NCBI GenBank assembly: GCA_964574335.1
Contig: CAZNNH010000089.1
Location: 1-23,452, forward strand
DNA length: 23,452 bases
Source: CAZNNH01 sp964574335
Lineage (GTDB): Bacteria > Acidobacteriota > Vicinamibacteria > Fen-336
Reading direction: 5' to 3'
The position numbers were made by a program, and so were the translations under genes. How positions within the stretch are numbered: the first letter of the stretch is position 1; each line of letters opens with the position of its first letter. The notes beneath the pieces are model-generated. The model worked only from the letters and a program-made list of their open reading frames with translations. It was not told the DNA's origin and made no database searches. This document shows, piece by piece, positions 22,570-23,452 of the stretch.

Positions 22570-22872
22570 GCGCCTTCGGGAGAAGCCGATGGGGACCACC
22601 CTTGTCGCCCTCGGCCTGACCTCGCTGCCGGGAGCGACCACCGCCCCACAGGGCCCGCGAGGTCGCCGTGGTCTGCGCGTGGGCCGGAGCTGCCATGGCC
22701 CGGGCCGCGGCCTGTGCCGGGCGTAGTCGAGCGTGGCCAGCGCCGCGTGGTTCCCCGACCGCGGCCCGCGACGGCCGGGGTCGACACCCAAGCCGCCTCT
22801 GTACCACCCACGCCCTCGTTGGTCACCGCGGCCTCCGCACCTCGGGGCTGCAGTGATAGGCTGCCCGCACAG
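22570..22872. other. Intergenic region without a supported gene
   Basis: These 303 bases lie between the PIN toxin and the GNAT gene. Reading frames exist on both strands but are short and shadow-like. A 45-codon plus-strand frame at 22589-22726 begins with a signal-peptide-like stretch but has no recognisable continuation. The right end holds a possible -10 box (TAGGCT, 22857-22862). Confidence 0.5.
22857..22862 (+). promoter_or_regulatory. Putative -10 box of the GNAT gene (TAGGCT)
   Basis: TAGGCT ends ten bases before the ATG at 22873. There is no good -35 at 17-18 bp and no ribosome binding site between the box and the start codon. Confidence 0.35.
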
Positions 22873-23388
22873 ATGGCGACCTATTCCATACGCCCGGCAC
22901 GGCCCGACGAGCTTCGAGCCGTGCAGGAGATCGAGCGTCGCGCCGCCACGCGGCTCGCCGCGGTGGGGTTAACTGCGGCCGCGGACCTGCCAATCCAGCC
23001 GATCGAGGCCCTGCGGGCAGACTGCGCCCGAGGCCAGCTGCTGGTCGCCACGGACGATGAAGACCGCCCCGTCAGATTCGCGCTCTTCGCTCTCTACGAA
23101 GACGAGGCCCACCTGGAGGAGATCGACGTGGTGCCCGAGCATGCCGGCAACGGCCTGGGGCGGCGGCTCATCCAGGCCGTGGTCGCCCGCGCCCGTGAAG
23201 CCGGGTTGTCGAGGCTCACCCTCACAACTTTCCGGGATGTACCGTTCAACGCCCCGTTCTACGCCCGACTCGGTTTCAGGATCGTGGACGAGGCCCACCT
23301 GTGTCCCCGCCTCGCTCGGATTCGGCAGGAGGAACGGCGAAACGGCTGTGAGCTCGCTCCCCGCGTGGCCATGGTCCTGGCGGTATGA
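22873..23388 (+). CDS. GNAT family N-acetyltransferase
   Basis: The 171-residue product has the GNAT fold: N-terminal beta strand SIRPARPDELRAVQEIE, then LEEIDVVPEHAGNGLGRRLIQAVVARARE with the acetyl-CoA pyrophosphate loop (Q/R-x-x-G-x-G/A, here H-A-G-N-G-L-G). LTLTTFRDVPFNAPFYARLGFRIV in sense is the closing N-x-x-A-x-x-F/Y-Y-x-x-x-G-F motif. It transfers an acetyl group from acetyl-CoA to an amine; the substrate is not predictable. ATG 22873 is chosen because family similarity starts there, although the frame is open to 22714. It is monocistronic as far as can be seen. Confidence 0.93.
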   Translation: MATYSIRPARPDELRAVQEIERRAATRLAAVGLTAAADLPIQPIEALRADCARGQLLVATDDEDRPVRFALFALYEDEAHLEEIDVVPEHAGNGLGRRLIQAVVARAREAGLSRLTLTTFRDVPFNAPFYARLGFRIVDEAHLCPRLARIRQEERRNGCELAPRVAMVLAV

Positions 23389-23429
23389 CAGCGGTATCTC
23401 CCTGGGGCTTTTCGTGAGCGAAAGGATGC

Positions 23430-23452
23430 ATGATGGCGAGCTTCCCCTTCGA
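23430..23452 (+). CDS. Start of a further gene, cut by the window edge
   Basis: ATG ATG GCG AGC TTC CCC TTC begins at 23430, preceded by AAAGGA with a spacing of about three bases. Only seven codons are visible, so neither the frame nor the product can be confirmed. Confidence 0.3.

Noticed and set aside
22589..22726. 45-codon plus-strand frame with a signal-peptide-like start
   Set aside because: No ribosome binding site, composition is Arg/Gly/Pro-rich like random GC-rich DNA after the first 20 codons, and it has no recognisable homology.

Overview
The window is GC-rich (roughly two thirds G+C or more) with tightly packed bacterial genes on both strands. A run of exactly 100 N (10371-10470) marks a scaffold gap, so this is probably a draft or metagenome-derived contig. 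No rRNA, tRNA, CRISPR array or insertion sequence was recognised. The host lineage is an inference only. A pilin-like domain of a type I associate with Acidobacteriota, a secreted CarboxypepD_reg/TPR protein and the general gene content fit Acidobacteriota or a similar soil or sediment phylum, but nothing here proves it.

Layout. 1-356 (-) is the N-terminus of a secreted S9 prolyl-oligopeptidase-family protein, divergent from an MFS exporter (475-1728 +). A full-length Lhr-type helicase follows (1771-6315 -). Just upstream of its start lies a truncated histidine-kinase ATPase remnant (6335-6565 +), then an unknown membrane protein (6627-7217 +) and a small-protein/nucleotidyltransferase pair resembling a toxin-antitoxin module (7308-8031 +). 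8091-10142 (-) encodes the most unusual protein of the window: about a dozen membrane segments, then an intein-like Hint domain, then a cysteine-rich domain resembling the globular head of a type IV pilin. After the gap comes a minus-strand group: a 6-pyruvoyltetrahydropterin synthase/QueD-family protein, a secreted CarboxypepD_reg-TPR protein, YggS and YggT, the last three with overlapping stops and starts. An EamA transporter (12975-13865 +) and an AAA_14/DUF4143 ATPase with twin AT-rich repeats in front of it (13949-15073 +) lead into dinG (-), apaH (+), a VapBC pair (-), a membrane protein with a degenerate GGDEF domain (+), the rpiB-glyA operon (-), a Phd/PIN toxin-antitoxin pair (+), a GNAT acetyltransferase (+) and the probable start of another gene at the right edge.

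How it fits together. Most of the window is housekeeping: DNA repair helicases (Lhr, DinG), Ap4A hydrolysis (ApaH), pentose and one-carbon metabolism (RpiB, GlyA), PLP homeostasis (YggS) and pterin chemistry (QueD family). Two clear type II toxin-antitoxin operons, one possible nucleotidyltransferase module and the DUF4143 ATPase form the mobile or accessory layer.

Two signals deserve most attention. The first is the membrane-Hint-pilin fusion, in which the Hint domain lies exactly where a pilin's membrane helix would pass into its soluble part. The second is a recurrent TANNNT (mostly TAGNNT) box 5-10 bp upstream of the start codons of eight separate genes, four of them with a TTGAC -35 at 17-18 bp. 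This suggests that leaderless transcripts are common in this organism.
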